Source of the DNA: Gammaproteobacteria bacterium
GTDB taxonomy: Bacteria > Pseudomonadota > Gammaproteobacteria > Poriferisulfidales > Oxydemutatoraceae
Direction: 5' to 3'
Assembly: GCA_007570905.1 (NCBI GenBank)
Contig: RKSI01000110.1
Span: 1 to 14,072, forward strand
DNA length: 14,072 nucleotides
Both the position numbers and the translations under genes were made by a program. Each line of letters begins with the position of its first letter. Position 1 is the stretch's first letter. The notes under the pieces were generated by a model, which saw only the letters and a list, made by a program, of their open reading frames with translations, did not search any database and was not told the DNA's origin. Positions 1 through 6,812 of this stretch are shown one piece after another.

Positions 1-1577
1 GCCCGTACATCACCGACAAGGCGATGCCGTGCTGGTATGCGAAGGCGCTGCTGCGGACAAAGCGCCTCGACGAGGCCGCCGCCGCCGCGCGCGAACTGTG
101 GCTGGTGGCCTTCTCGCAGCCGCCGCAGTGCGACGAGGTGTTTCGGTGGGCGCGGCGCCAGGGCGTCGTGGACGACATGCTGGTATGGCGGCGGATACTG
201 CTGGTCGTGCAAAAGAGAAAGATGCGCCTCGCCGACCATCTGGCGCGCGGCCTCGGCGCCGATGCGCGCAAATGGTATCCGCGCCTGAAGAAGGCGCGCC
301 GCAGGCCGCTGCGCACGCTGAAGGAAATCCGGCGCCAGCCGGTTGAATCGCCCTACATGCGCGACATTCTGTCATACAGCCTGCTGCGCGCGCAGCGCGA
401 CGAGCGCGACAACCTGGCGCGCATCGCCGCGCTGTGGCCGGCCATACGCCGCCGTTTTGCCGATTATCCGGACTGGCTGCACCGCGAGGAGCGCAGTTTC
501 GGCCTGTATGCGGCGTGGCGTCTGGAGTCGCAAATCGCCTACGACCACCTGTCGCGGCTGCCGCCGCCGGTTCACACCGACGAATCGCGTTTCTGGACGA
601 TACGCTCGGCGTTGCGCATCGGCAACTGGCATTATGTGCTGCACGCGCTGGCGCTGCTGGACGGCGCGCAAAAGGACAACCCGAAGTGGCGTTACTGGCG
701 CGCGCGCGCGCTGCACGGGCTTGGGCGGCGCGAGGAGGCCGCCGCCATCTGGCGCGCGCTGTCGCGTTTGCGGAACTATTACGGCTATCTCGCCGCCGAC
801 CGGATTGGCGCGGCCTACCGCTTTGACAGCCCGCCGCCGGCTTTTTCGGCGGGCGAACTGGCGGAGATTAAGCGCCTGCCGGCGGTGCGCCGCGCTTACG
901 AGTTTTACCGGCTGCGCCGGCCTTTTGACGCGCGCCGCGAGTTGAATTACCTGCTGGACGGGCTTGATGCGCCGTCGCGGATGAAACTCGCGCTGCTGTG
1001 CCGCGACTGGGGGTGGGACGCCGGCGCCGTGCAGGCGCTGGCGCACGATGATTTCACCGGCGAACTGATGCTGCGCTTTCCGATGCCGTGGCGCGAACTG
1101 GTCGGCGCCGAGGCGCGGCGCGCCGGCGTTCCCGAACACTGGCTGTATGGAATCATGCGCCGCGAGAGCGCGTTTTTGCCGCAGGTGAAATCGCCGGTCG
1201 GCGCGCTCGGCCTGATGCAGTTGATGCCGCGAACCGCGCGCATCGTCGCCCGCAAACTGCGCCTGCGAAGGCCGTCGCACAAGCGCCTGCTGGAACCGGC
1301 GCTGAACATCCGGCTCGGCGCGGCCTATTTGAAACACCTGCACAAACTGAACGGCGGGCGCCTGGCGCCGGCGCTGGCGTCATACAACGCCGGCTACACG
1401 CGCGCCCGCAGATGGCTTGCGACGGCGCCGGTGCAGGCGCCCGATGTGTGGGTGGATACGATACCGTTTGACGAGACCCGCCTGTATGTGCGCGCGGTGC
1501 TGTTCTATATGACGGTCTATCAACACAAGATAGAAGGCCGCGCAACACGACTGGCGTCGCTGATGCCGATAAGTTGA
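1..1577 (+). CDS. slt: Soluble lytic murein transglycosylase, Slt70-like (5' end missing)
   Basis: Cleaves the MurNAc-GlcNAc bond of peptidoglycan in the periplasm, forming 1,6-anhydro ends (family knowledge). The reading frame is open from the first complete codon at base 3, so the start, signal peptide and N-terminal part lie upstream; 524 residues are visible. Most of the visible protein is an Arg/Ala/Leu-rich alpha-helical region, as expected for the superhelical U and L domains of Slt70. The C-terminal GH23 catalytic domain is clear: the catalytic Glu lies in an RRESAF motif (Glu codon 1164-1166), followed by GALGLMQLMP near 1200-1230 and ASYNAGY near 1376-1397. The gene ends at TGA 1575-1577 and converges on the metY-like gene. 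The E. coli protein is about 645 residues, so roughly 100 residues are missing here. The frame is intact with no sign of decay. Confidence 0.93.
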   Translation, partial: PYITDKAMPCWYAKALLRTKRLDEAAAAARELWLVAFSQPPQCDEVFRWARRQGVVDDMLVWRRILLVVQKRKMRLADHLARGLGADARKWYPRLKKARRRPLRTLKEIRRQPVESPYMRDILSYSLLRAQRDERDNLARIAALWPAIRRRFADYPDWLHREERSFGLYAAWRLESQIAYDHLSRLPPPVHTDESRFWTIRSALRIGNWHYVLHALALLDGAQKDNPKWRYWRARALHGLGRREEAAAIWRALSRLRNYYGYLAADRIGAAYRFDSPPPAFSAGELAEIKRLPAVRRAYEFYRLRRPFDARRELNYLLDGLDAPSRMKLALLCRDWGWDAGAVQALAHDDFTGELMLRFPMPWRELVGAEARRAGVPEHWLYGIMRRESAFLPQVKSPVGALGLMQLMPRTARIVARKLRLRRPSHKRLLEPALNIRLGAAYLKHLHKLNGGRLAPALASYNAGYTRARRWLATAPVQAPDVWVDTIPFDETRLYVRAVLFYMTVYQHKIEGRATRLASLMPIS

Positions 1578-1607
1578 GGCCCGCCGGCACCGCGCCGGCA
1601 CGCGGTA

Positions 1608-1635
1608 TGAGGCGCGCCGCTATCGGCGCGCCTCA
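1608..1635. terminator. Inverted repeat between convergent genes, possible two-way terminator
   Basis: TGAGGCGCGCC (1608-1618) and its exact reverse complement (1625-1635) form an 11-bp GC-rich stem with a 6-base loop. It sits between the stop of the slt-like gene (1577) and the stop of the metY-like gene on the other strand (1645-1647). The position suits a terminator serving both genes. No T-run follows on either strand, so it is not a textbook intrinsic terminator; it could instead stall polymerase for Rho or protect 3' ends. Confidence 0.5.
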
Positions 1636-1644
1636 GTGCTGCCC

Positions 1645-2922
1645 TCAGGCGGCTTTGGCGACGGTCTTGGCGAGGGCCTGGTCGATGTCGGCGATCAGGT
1701 CGTCTATGTGCTCGATGCCGATGGACAGCCGCACCAGGTCTTCGGTGACGCCGGCGGCCTTCAGTTCGTCCGCCGCCAGTTGCCGGTGGGTGGTGCTGGC
1801 CGGGTGGCACGCCAGCGACCTTGCGTCGCCGATGTTGACAAGGCGCAGAATCAACTGCAATGCGTCGATGAAGCGCGCGCACGCCTGCTTGCCGCCGGAT
1901 ATGCCGAAACTCAGGATGCCCGAGGCCCTGCCGCTGAGGCAGCGCTTGACCAGCGCGTGGTCGGGGTGGTCTTCCAGCCCGGCGTAGTTGACCCAGGTGA
2001 CCTGCGGGTGCGACTTCAGGTGGCGCGCCACCGCCAGCGCGTTGTCGGAATGGCGCTCAATTCGCAGCGGCAGACTTTCAATGCCCTGCAGCACCAGAAA
2101 GCTGTTGAACGGCGACAGCGCCGAACCCATGTTGCGCAGCGGCACGACGCGCGCGCGCCCGATGTAGGCGGCCTCGCCCAATGCCTCGGTATAGACGACG
2201 CCGTGGTAGGAGGCGTCGGGCTGGTTCAGCATCGGGTAGCGGTCGGCGTGCTCGCGCCACGCGAAGCGCCCGGAGTCGACGATGATGCCGCCGATGCTGC
2301 TGCCGTGCCCGCCCATGTATTTGGTCAGCGAATGCACGACGATGTCGGCGCCGTGCTCAAACGGGCGGCACAGGCACGGCGTCGGCACGGTGTTATCGAC
2401 TATCAGCGGCACGCCGCGCCGGTGGCAGGTGTCGGCCATGGCTTGCAGGTCGGTGATGTTGCCCGCCGGGTTGCCGAGCGACTCGCAGAACACGGCCTTG
2501 GTGTTTTCGTCCATATACGGGGCGATGTCATCGTCGTCGGCAAAACGCACGCCGATGCCGAGCCGCGGCAGCGTGTGGGCGAACAGGTTGTAGGTGCCGC
2601 CGTAAAGTCTGCTGGTGGAAACGATGTTGTCGCCGTTCTCGGCGATGGTCAGCACCGCGTAGGTGATGGCCGCCATGCCCGACGACAGCGCCAGCGCGCC
2701 GATGCCGCCTTCCATTTCGGCGACGCGCTTTTCCAGCACCGCGGTTGTCGGGTTCATGATGCGGGTGTAGATGTTGCCTTCAACCTTGAGGTCGAACAGG
2801 TCGGCGCCGTGCTGCGTGTCCTCGAAGGTGTAGGAGGTGGTCTGATAAATGGGCGTCACCGCCGCGCGCGTGGTCGGCTCGGACTGGTAGCCGCCGTGGA
2901 TTGCGATGGTCTCTATTTTCAT
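1645..2922 (-). CDS. metY: O-acetylhomoserine sulfhydrylase (PLP enzyme)
   Basis: A cytoplasmic PLP enzyme of the Cys/Met metabolism family that should convert O-acetylhomoserine and sulfide to homocysteine for methionine synthesis. Its 425 residues match the usual MetY length. Visible motifs are YTRIMNPT (52-59, phosphate/tetramer contacts), SSGMAA (80-85, PLP ring region), VDNT (175-178), the Schiff-base lysine K201 in VHSLTKYMGGHG, and HPASTTHRQL (373-382) with the carboxylate-binding Arg380. Cystathionine gamma-synthase and MetZ are shorter (about 390-400 residues), so MetY is preferred. The start is the ATG at 2922: an in-frame ATG at 2964 lies inside a TATAAT box and would add an unlikely N-terminus. 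The gene stands alone, convergent with slt and divergent from the RsbW-like gene. No methionine-related riboswitch fits its short leader. Confidence 0.93.
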   Translation of the reverse strand: MKIETIAIHGGYQSEPTTRAAVTPIYQTTSYTFEDTQHGADLFDLKVEGNIYTRIMNPTTAVLEKRVAEMEGGIGALALSSGMAAITYAVLTIAENGDNIVSTSRLYGGTYNLFAHTLPRLGIGVRFADDDDIAPYMDENTKAVFCESLGNPAGNITDLQAMADTCHRRGVPLIVDNTVPTPCLCRPFEHGADIVVHSLTKYMGGHGSSIGGIIVDSGRFAWREHADRYPMLNQPDASYHGVVYTEALGEAAYIGRARVVPLRNMGSALSPFNSFLVLQGIESLPLRIERHSDNALAVARHLKSHPQVTWVNYAGLEDHPDHALVKRCLSGRASGILSFGISGGKQACARFIDALQLILRLVNIGDARSLACHPASTTHRQLAADELKAAGVTEDLVRLSIGIEHIDDLIADIDQALAKTVAKAA

Positions 2923-2962
2923 GATTTTTTCACCGTAGTAGGGGTTTTCGGGCGTTTTCCGC

Positions 2963-2991
2963 ATTATATGGCGTTGGCGGCTGAAAGTCCA
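2963..2991 (-). promoter_or_regulatory. Putative sigma70-type promoter of metY
   Basis: On the minus strand, TGGACT (2991-2986) and TATAAT (2968-2963) are separated by exactly 17 bases. The -10 is a perfect consensus and the -35 matches 4 of 6. Transcription would start near 2956, giving a leader of about 35 bases before the ATG at 2922. This is a sequence match only. Confidence 0.55.
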
Positions 2992-3047
2992 TCAAACCCG
3001 CGCCGGGCGGCGGATTGCGCCTGCGGGCGCGGTTGCCGAATGTTTTG

Positions 3048-3053
3048 TATAAT
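3048..3053 (+). promoter_or_regulatory. Putative -10 box of the RsbW-like gene
   Basis: A perfect TATAAT lies 24 bases before the ATG at 3078, implying a leader of under 20 bases. I see no convincing -35 hexamer at 16-18 bases upstream, where the DNA is GC-rich (GGGCGC), so the promoter may need an activator or an alternative sigma factor. The box lies in the 155-base divergent gap 2923-3077 shared with the metY promoter. Confidence 0.4.
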
Positions 3054-3077
3054 GCCTCCGGTATTCGGGGCAAGTTC

Positions 3078-3497
3078 ATGGAGCAGATATTCCATTTCAC
3101 GGCGCAGGACGGCGGCAGCGGGCTGACCGTGCTGCTTGAGAAGGTGTCCGGCACACTCCAGCAGCGCAAGGTTCCGCAGGGCGTGATTTCCAAACTGGAG
3201 ATTGCGGTCGAGGAACTGGTGCTCAACACCTTTCAGCACGGCGGCGGCGACGGCCGCGCCGTCGAGGTGGCCATCACCGGGCGCTCCGACGAGGAATGGA
3301 TTGATTTGGTCATCCTCGACAACGGCAATTTGTTCAATCCGCTTGAACGCTTGACGCCCGACTCCGTTGACAAGGAACTGCAAGACCGGCCCATCGGCGG
3401 CCTCGGCATCCACCTGGTGCTGGAGTTGATGGACGAGGTAAGTTACCGCGAGGACGACGGGCGCAACTGCGTCACGCTGCGCTGCAAGTTCGGCTGA
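3078..3497 (+). CDS. RsbW-like anti-sigma factor / serine-protein kinase
   Basis: A 139-residue protein made almost entirely of one GHKL ATPase domain of the anti-sigma kinase type (RsbW/SpoIIAB-like, HATPase_c_2). Motifs in order: N-box EELVLNTFQHG with Glu46 and Asn50, G1 box LDNGNLFNP with Asp81, and the glycine lid GGLGIHLV (107-114). Such proteins bind a sigma factor or other target and phosphorylate a STAS antagonist on Ser/Thr, which switches partners. The start is ATG 3078, preceded by GGGG at 3067-3070; a longer reading from TTG 3015 would run through the TATAAT box and adds an Arg-rich tail. It converges, with a 22-base gap, on a REC-PP2C phosphatase gene that is its natural functional opposite. 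No STAS gene or sigma factor lies in the window, so its target is unknown. Its assignment as anti-sigma factor rather than pure STAS kinase is inference. Confidence 0.85.
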   Translation: MEQIFHFTAQDGGSGLTVLLEKVSGTLQQRKVPQGVISKLEIAVEELVLNTFQHGGGDGRAVEVAITGRSDEEWIDLVILDNGNLFNPLERLTPDSVDKELQDRPIGGLGIHLVLELMDEVSYREDDGRNCVTLRCKFG

Positions 3498-3519
3498 TTG
3501 CGCCGCGCGCCGGCGGCCA

Positions 3520-4686
3520 TTATTTCGCGCCGGTGTATTGCACCGCCAGTTGCGTGATGTCGTCGTAGCGCTTGGTCTCGCCGCGGAATTCTTCCACCGA
3601 GTTCCACACCGCGTCAACGATTTTCACCGGGTCGGCCGAGGCGCCGTCCTTTTCCAGCAGTTTTTTCAGGCGCTCTTCCGAATACAGTTCGCTGTCGGCG
3701 TTGTGCGCCTCGCTGACGCCGTCGGTGAACAGATACAGCATCTCGCCGGGCTGCATCGTGTATTCGCCCTCGTCGTACGCGAAACCGCTTTCCACCCCCA
3801 GCGGCACGCCGCGCGAGCACGGCAGTTCGCTGATGCCGCCGTCGGCGCCGACCAGCAGCGGCGGCAGGTGGCCGGCGTTGCAGTAGCGCAGCAGCCCGGT
3901 TTTCAGGTTGAGCGTGGCGTAAAACGCGGTGGCGAAGAACATCTCGGGGTTTTTCTCGCTGAGCAGGTCGTTGGTTCGCTTGACGGTCACCGTCGGGTGG
4001 TGGTCCTTGAGCGAGGCGGCGGAGACGAAGAGTATCGTGCGGCACACCGCCATGAAAATCGCCGCCGGCATGCCCTTGCCGGAGATGTCGGCGATGGCGA
4101 AGCCGATGGTGTCGCCGTCAAGATTGAAGAAGTCGTAGAAATCGCCGCCCACCTCCTGCGCCGCCAGCGTCTTGGCGAACAGTTTGTAGCGGTCGCTTTC
4201 GGGGAAACTGGTCGGCAGGATGCGCCGCTGCAACTGCCCGGCGTAGTCCATCTCGTTGCGAAGATGGGTCAGCGTCGCCTTGGTCTCGCGCGCCTGCTCC
4301 TCTTTTTTTATCTCCTCTATGGCCTTGTCGAGCGTCGCCTCGAGGTCGCGGAAGTCTATCGGCTTGACGATGAAGTCGTAGGCGCCGACATTCATCGCGT
4401 GGCGCAGGTTTTCCATGTCGCCGTAGGCCGAGACGATGACGGTGCGGATGGGCAGGCCGAGTTCAAGGATTTTCTTGAGCAGCGTCAGGCCGTCCATCTC
4501 CGGCATGTTGATGTCGGAAAACACCACGGTGATTTCGGGGTGCGCGGCCAGTTCCTTGAGCGCCTCGACGCCGTTGCCGGCGAAGTGGAAGTCAATCTCG
4601 CCCTTGCGAATGCGCCTGCCGAGGCGCTGCCTTACGATGTCCTCCAGGTCGCGTTCATCGTCCACATACAGCATTGAGTAAGCCAT
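3520..4686 (-). CDS. Response regulator with SpoIIE/RsbU-type PP2C serine phosphatase output
   Basis: A cytoplasmic 388-residue protein. Residues 1-115 are a receiver domain: acidic pair Asp9/Asp10, phospho-acceptor Asp58 in SDINMPEMDG, Ser86 and Lys108 in FIVKP. A charged helix (about 115-155) links it to a PP2C phosphatase domain with VGGDFYDF (Asp182), ADISGKGMPA (Asp200), NAGHLPPLL (270-278), LFTDGVSEA (Asp322) and a final YDDIT. These are the metal-binding aspartates of active SpoIIE/RsbU enzymes, which dephosphorylate STAS antagonists. The start is ATG 4686: AAGGGGGG at 4701-4694 on the minus strand is a strong ribosome site seven bases away, while the upstream in-frame start at 4761 lies inside the kinase gene. 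It begins 2 bases after the kinase stop, so the two are a cognate pair. Pseudomonas HsbR combines REC, phosphatase and kinase activities; here the kinase is a separate convergent gene. Confidence 0.93.
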   Translation of the reverse strand: MAYSMLYVDDERDLEDIVRQRLGRRIRKGEIDFHFAGNGVEALKELAAHPEITVVFSDINMPEMDGLTLLKKILELGLPIRTVIVSAYGDMENLRHAMNVGAYDFIVKPIDFRDLEATLDKAIEEIKKEEQARETKATLTHLRNEMDYAGQLQRRILPTSFPESDRYKLFAKTLAAQEVGGDFYDFFNLDGDTIGFAIADISGKGMPAAIFMAVCRTILFVSAASLKDHHPTVTVKRTNDLLSEKNPEMFFATAFYATLNLKTGLLRYCNAGHLPPLLVGADGGISELPCSRGVPLGVESGFAYDEGEYTMQPGEMLYLFTDGVSEAHNADSELYSEERLKKLLEKDGASADPVKIVDAVWNSVEEFRGETKRYDDITQLAVQYTGAK

Positions 4687-4688
4687 TT

Positions 4689-6695
4689 TTATTCCCCCCT
4701 TGCGGCTGCAAGTTGTTGTTCCCGCGCCTTGGCCTCGAGGTCGCCGGGTATAAAGACGCAAAATTCGGTGTATTCGCCGGGTGTTGATTCAACTGTCAGC
4801 CGCCCATTGTGCATCTTGGTAACAATATCATAACTGATGGACAATCCAAGACCCGTGCCGGAGCCGGTCGGCTTGGTGGTGAAAAACGGCGTGAACAACT
4901 GCTCCAGGTTTTCCTTCGGGATGCCGGGGCCGTTGTCGCGCACCCGGATCTCTACGCCGCCGTCCTTCGCTTTGGTCGTCACCAGCACCTCGGGCGCGTA
5001 ATCGGGGTCTTTCTGCTTCAGTTCGTGGGTCGCCTGGAAGGCGTTGTTCACCAGGTTGAGGATGACGCGCTGCAAGTCCTGCGGCACCACATACATCGTG
5101 GTGACGCTTTCATCAAGGTCGCACCCGGTCTTGGCGTTGAACTCGGTGTCGGTCGAGCGCATGCTGTGGTATGACAGATTCATCGCCTCTTCCACCAGTT
5201 TGTTGATTTCGCTGCTGCCGAAGTCGTGCGAGCCGCCGCGCGAGTGCGCCAGCATGTTGTGCACGATGCTGTCGGCGCGGCGGCTGTGGTGGCAGATTTT
5301 TTCGTTGTTGCCGCTCATGTCGGCGAGGATGTCCTCGACATTGCCGCGCGTTTTCTCGTCCAGCGATTCCTTCAGCGTCCCCATGGTTTCGTTCAGTTCG
5401 GCGCACAGGTCGTTGGTGAGTTCGGCGAAGTTCTTGATGAGATTGAGCGGGTTCTTGATTTCGTGGGCGATGCCGGCGGCGACGGTGCCGAGCGACGCGA
5501 GTTTCTCGCTGGCGACAATCTGGTCCTGCGCGACTTTCAGGTCTTGCAGCGTTTTTTCCAGTTCCGAGTTGCGCAGGCGCACTTCCTGCGACGCCGTCTC
5601 AAGGCTGGCCTGGGTGTCGAGCAGTTTGCGGTTGAGGCGCTGGAAGTAGAACGCCGCGAACGACAGCAGGATGATGAAAAACACTATCAGCAGCAGTTCC
5701 TTCCAGTACTGGGCGGCGACATCCTCGAGGCTGATTTCGCCGAAGCCGGTGTACGGCGGCACTTGCAGCCGCTGCAGCACATTGTGCACCGGCTGGTAGT
5801 TGCCGGGCACGGTCCAGCCGTAATAGCGCCCGGTGCGGGCGGCGTCGCTGCCGGGCGGAATCCGCAGCAGCACTTCCAGCACCTCGCGCTTCAGCGCCTC
5901 CGGCACGTGCGTCAGCGACGCGAAGGGCCAGTCCGGGTAGAGGCCGGTGCTGACGAGGTAGGGGAAGTCTTTGTGCTGCGCCGGGGTCAGCAGCGTGAAG
6001 TCGGCGAGGTCGATTTTCCCTTCCTCGCTCATGCGCTCGAGGATGCCGGTGCGCACCGTGCCGGCGTCGGCCTCGCCGTCGCGCACGCTCAGCACCACCT
6101 TGTCGTGCGAGTGCACGAAGGTGAGTTCGGAGAAGTCGTCTTCGGGCGTGATGTCGTGCTCGAGCAACTGGTTGAAGGCGAGGTACCAGCCGCCCCACGC
6201 CGATTTGTTGACGGCGGCGAAACGCTTGCCTTTCAGGTCTTGCAGCCTGCGGATGTCGTCGCGGTCGGAGCGGCGCAGTATCACCGAGCCGAAGTATTTC
6301 AGGTAGTTGCCGGCCTTGGCGTCCATCAGCGTCGCCAGCGGCTGTCCGCCGTGGTCCACCTCCAGCACGACATAGCCCGCCGGGTTGGTCAGGATGAATT
6401 CAATGTGTCTTTGCTGGATGTGGCGGTCCATCTCTTCCCAGGTGGAGGGCACGATGCGGAATTCGCGGTCCGGGATGTTGTCGCTCAGAAACTTCGCGGT
6501 TGCGCGCCATCTTTTCATCGCGTTTTCCTTGTTGCGGATTGCGATGACGCCGATGTTGACGATGCTGTCGCCGCGCTCGTAGAAACTCTGCACCGGGGTT
6601 TGCGCCTGCGCCTGCGGCGCAAGCAGCGCCGCCAGCAGCAGCGGCAGCGCCTGCGCGCCCGCCCGCCGGGAACGGGGTTTTTCTTGTGGAAACAT
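4689..6695 (-). CDS. Membrane sensor histidine kinase with periplasmic PhnD-like sensor domain
   Basis: A 668-residue sensor. Residues 1-31 look like a Sec signal peptide (RSRR, hydrophobic LPLLLAALLA, AQA cleavage). Residues about 40-310 resemble PhnD-type periplasmic binding proteins: IGVIAIRNKENAMKRW start, ILTNPAGYVV, LKGKRFAAVNKSAWGG, GEADAGTV. One membrane segment follows (about 335-352), then a coiled coil (355-400), HisKA with His411 in AHEIKNPLN, and the ATPase domain with N-box NLVNNAFQA (Asn551), DNGPGIP (Asp587), LFTPFFTTKPTGSGTGLGL. The layout recalls TtrS-like kinases, whose PhnD-like domain senses small anions; the ligand here is unknown and no phosphonate genes are present. 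It precedes the REC-phosphatase by 2 bases, so phosphotransfer from His411 to that protein's Asp58 is the likely output. The start codon has only a weak ribosome site, but the signal peptide supports it. Confidence 0.92.
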   Translation of the reverse strand: MFPQEKPRSRRAGAQALPLLLAALLAPQAQAQTPVQSFYERGDSIVNIGVIAIRNKENAMKRWRATAKFLSDNIPDREFRIVPSTWEEMDRHIQQRHIEFILTNPAGYVVLEVDHGGQPLATLMDAKAGNYLKYFGSVILRRSDRDDIRRLQDLKGKRFAAVNKSAWGGWYLAFNQLLEHDITPEDDFSELTFVHSHDKVVLSVRDGEADAGTVRTGILERMSEEGKIDLADFTLLTPAQHKDFPYLVSTGLYPDWPFASLTHVPEALKREVLEVLLRIPPGSDAARTGRYYGWTVPGNYQPVHNVLQRLQVPPYTGFGEISLEDVAAQYWKELLLIVFFIILLSFAAFYFQRLNRKLLDTQASLETASQEVRLRNSELEKTLQDLKVAQDQIVASEKLASLGTVAAGIAHEIKNPLNLIKNFAELTNDLCAELNETMGTLKESLDEKTRGNVEDILADMSGNNEKICHHSRRADSIVHNMLAHSRGGSHDFGSSEINKLVEEAMNLSYHSMRSTDTEFNAKTGCDLDESVTTMYVVPQDLQRVILNLVNNAFQATHELKQKDPDYAPEVLVTTKAKDGGVEIRVRDNGPGIPKENLEQLFTPFFTTKPTGSGTGLGLSISYDIVTKMHNGRLTVESTPGEYTEFCVFIPGDLEAKAREQQLAAARGE

Positions 6696-6812
6696 GGTGT
6701 TACAGCAACCTGTATGTGCTCATGAGGCGGTATTTTACCAGTTTTCCCGGTTGCATTGTTTTTTTGCTTTTCTGTGGCACAATACGCCCGCTTACCGTCG
6801 GGAATGCAATTT
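6696..6812. promoter_or_regulatory. Divergent control region between kinase operon and export operon
   Basis: These 117 bases separate two divergent operons and are clearly more AT-rich than the genes around them (notably 6730-6784). For the export operon a weak sigma70-like pair can be drawn: TTGTTT (6756-6761) and ACAATA (6779-6784), 17 bases apart. For the kinase operon the minus strand has TAAAAT (6737-6732) but no good -35. Neither match is strong. If both operons start here, a shared regulator binding this gap could coordinate them. No operator-like palindrome was recognised. Confidence 0.35.

Noticed and set aside
2923..2956. SAM riboswitch ahead of metY
   Set aside because: The predicted leader is about 35 bases, too short for known SAM riboswitch classes, and no conserved core was seen.
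1636..3126. 496-residue open frame on the plus strand
   Set aside because: It lies antisense to metY, which has all its PLP motifs. The protein is low-complexity, Val/Gly/Arg/His-rich, with no recognisable domain; long antisense frames are common in GC-rich DNA.
3501..3515. Small hairpin CGCCG/CGGCG between the two convergent signalling genes
   Set aside because: Only a 5-bp stem, expected by chance in such GC-rich sequence, and no T-run.
4689..6695. A phosphonate ABC-transport binding protein (PhnD) gene
   Set aside because: The PhnD-like part is fused in frame to a membrane segment and a full histidine kinase, and no phosphonate permease or ATPase genes are nearby.
5226..6725. 499-residue open frame on the plus strand
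   Set aside because: Antisense to the histidine kinase gene; composition is that of a reverse-complement shadow and no motif is seen.
6775..6798. TGGCAC at 6775-6780 as a sigma54 promoter
   Set aside because: The -24 half matches, but the required GC at the -12 position is CC here and no TTGC follows at the right spacing.
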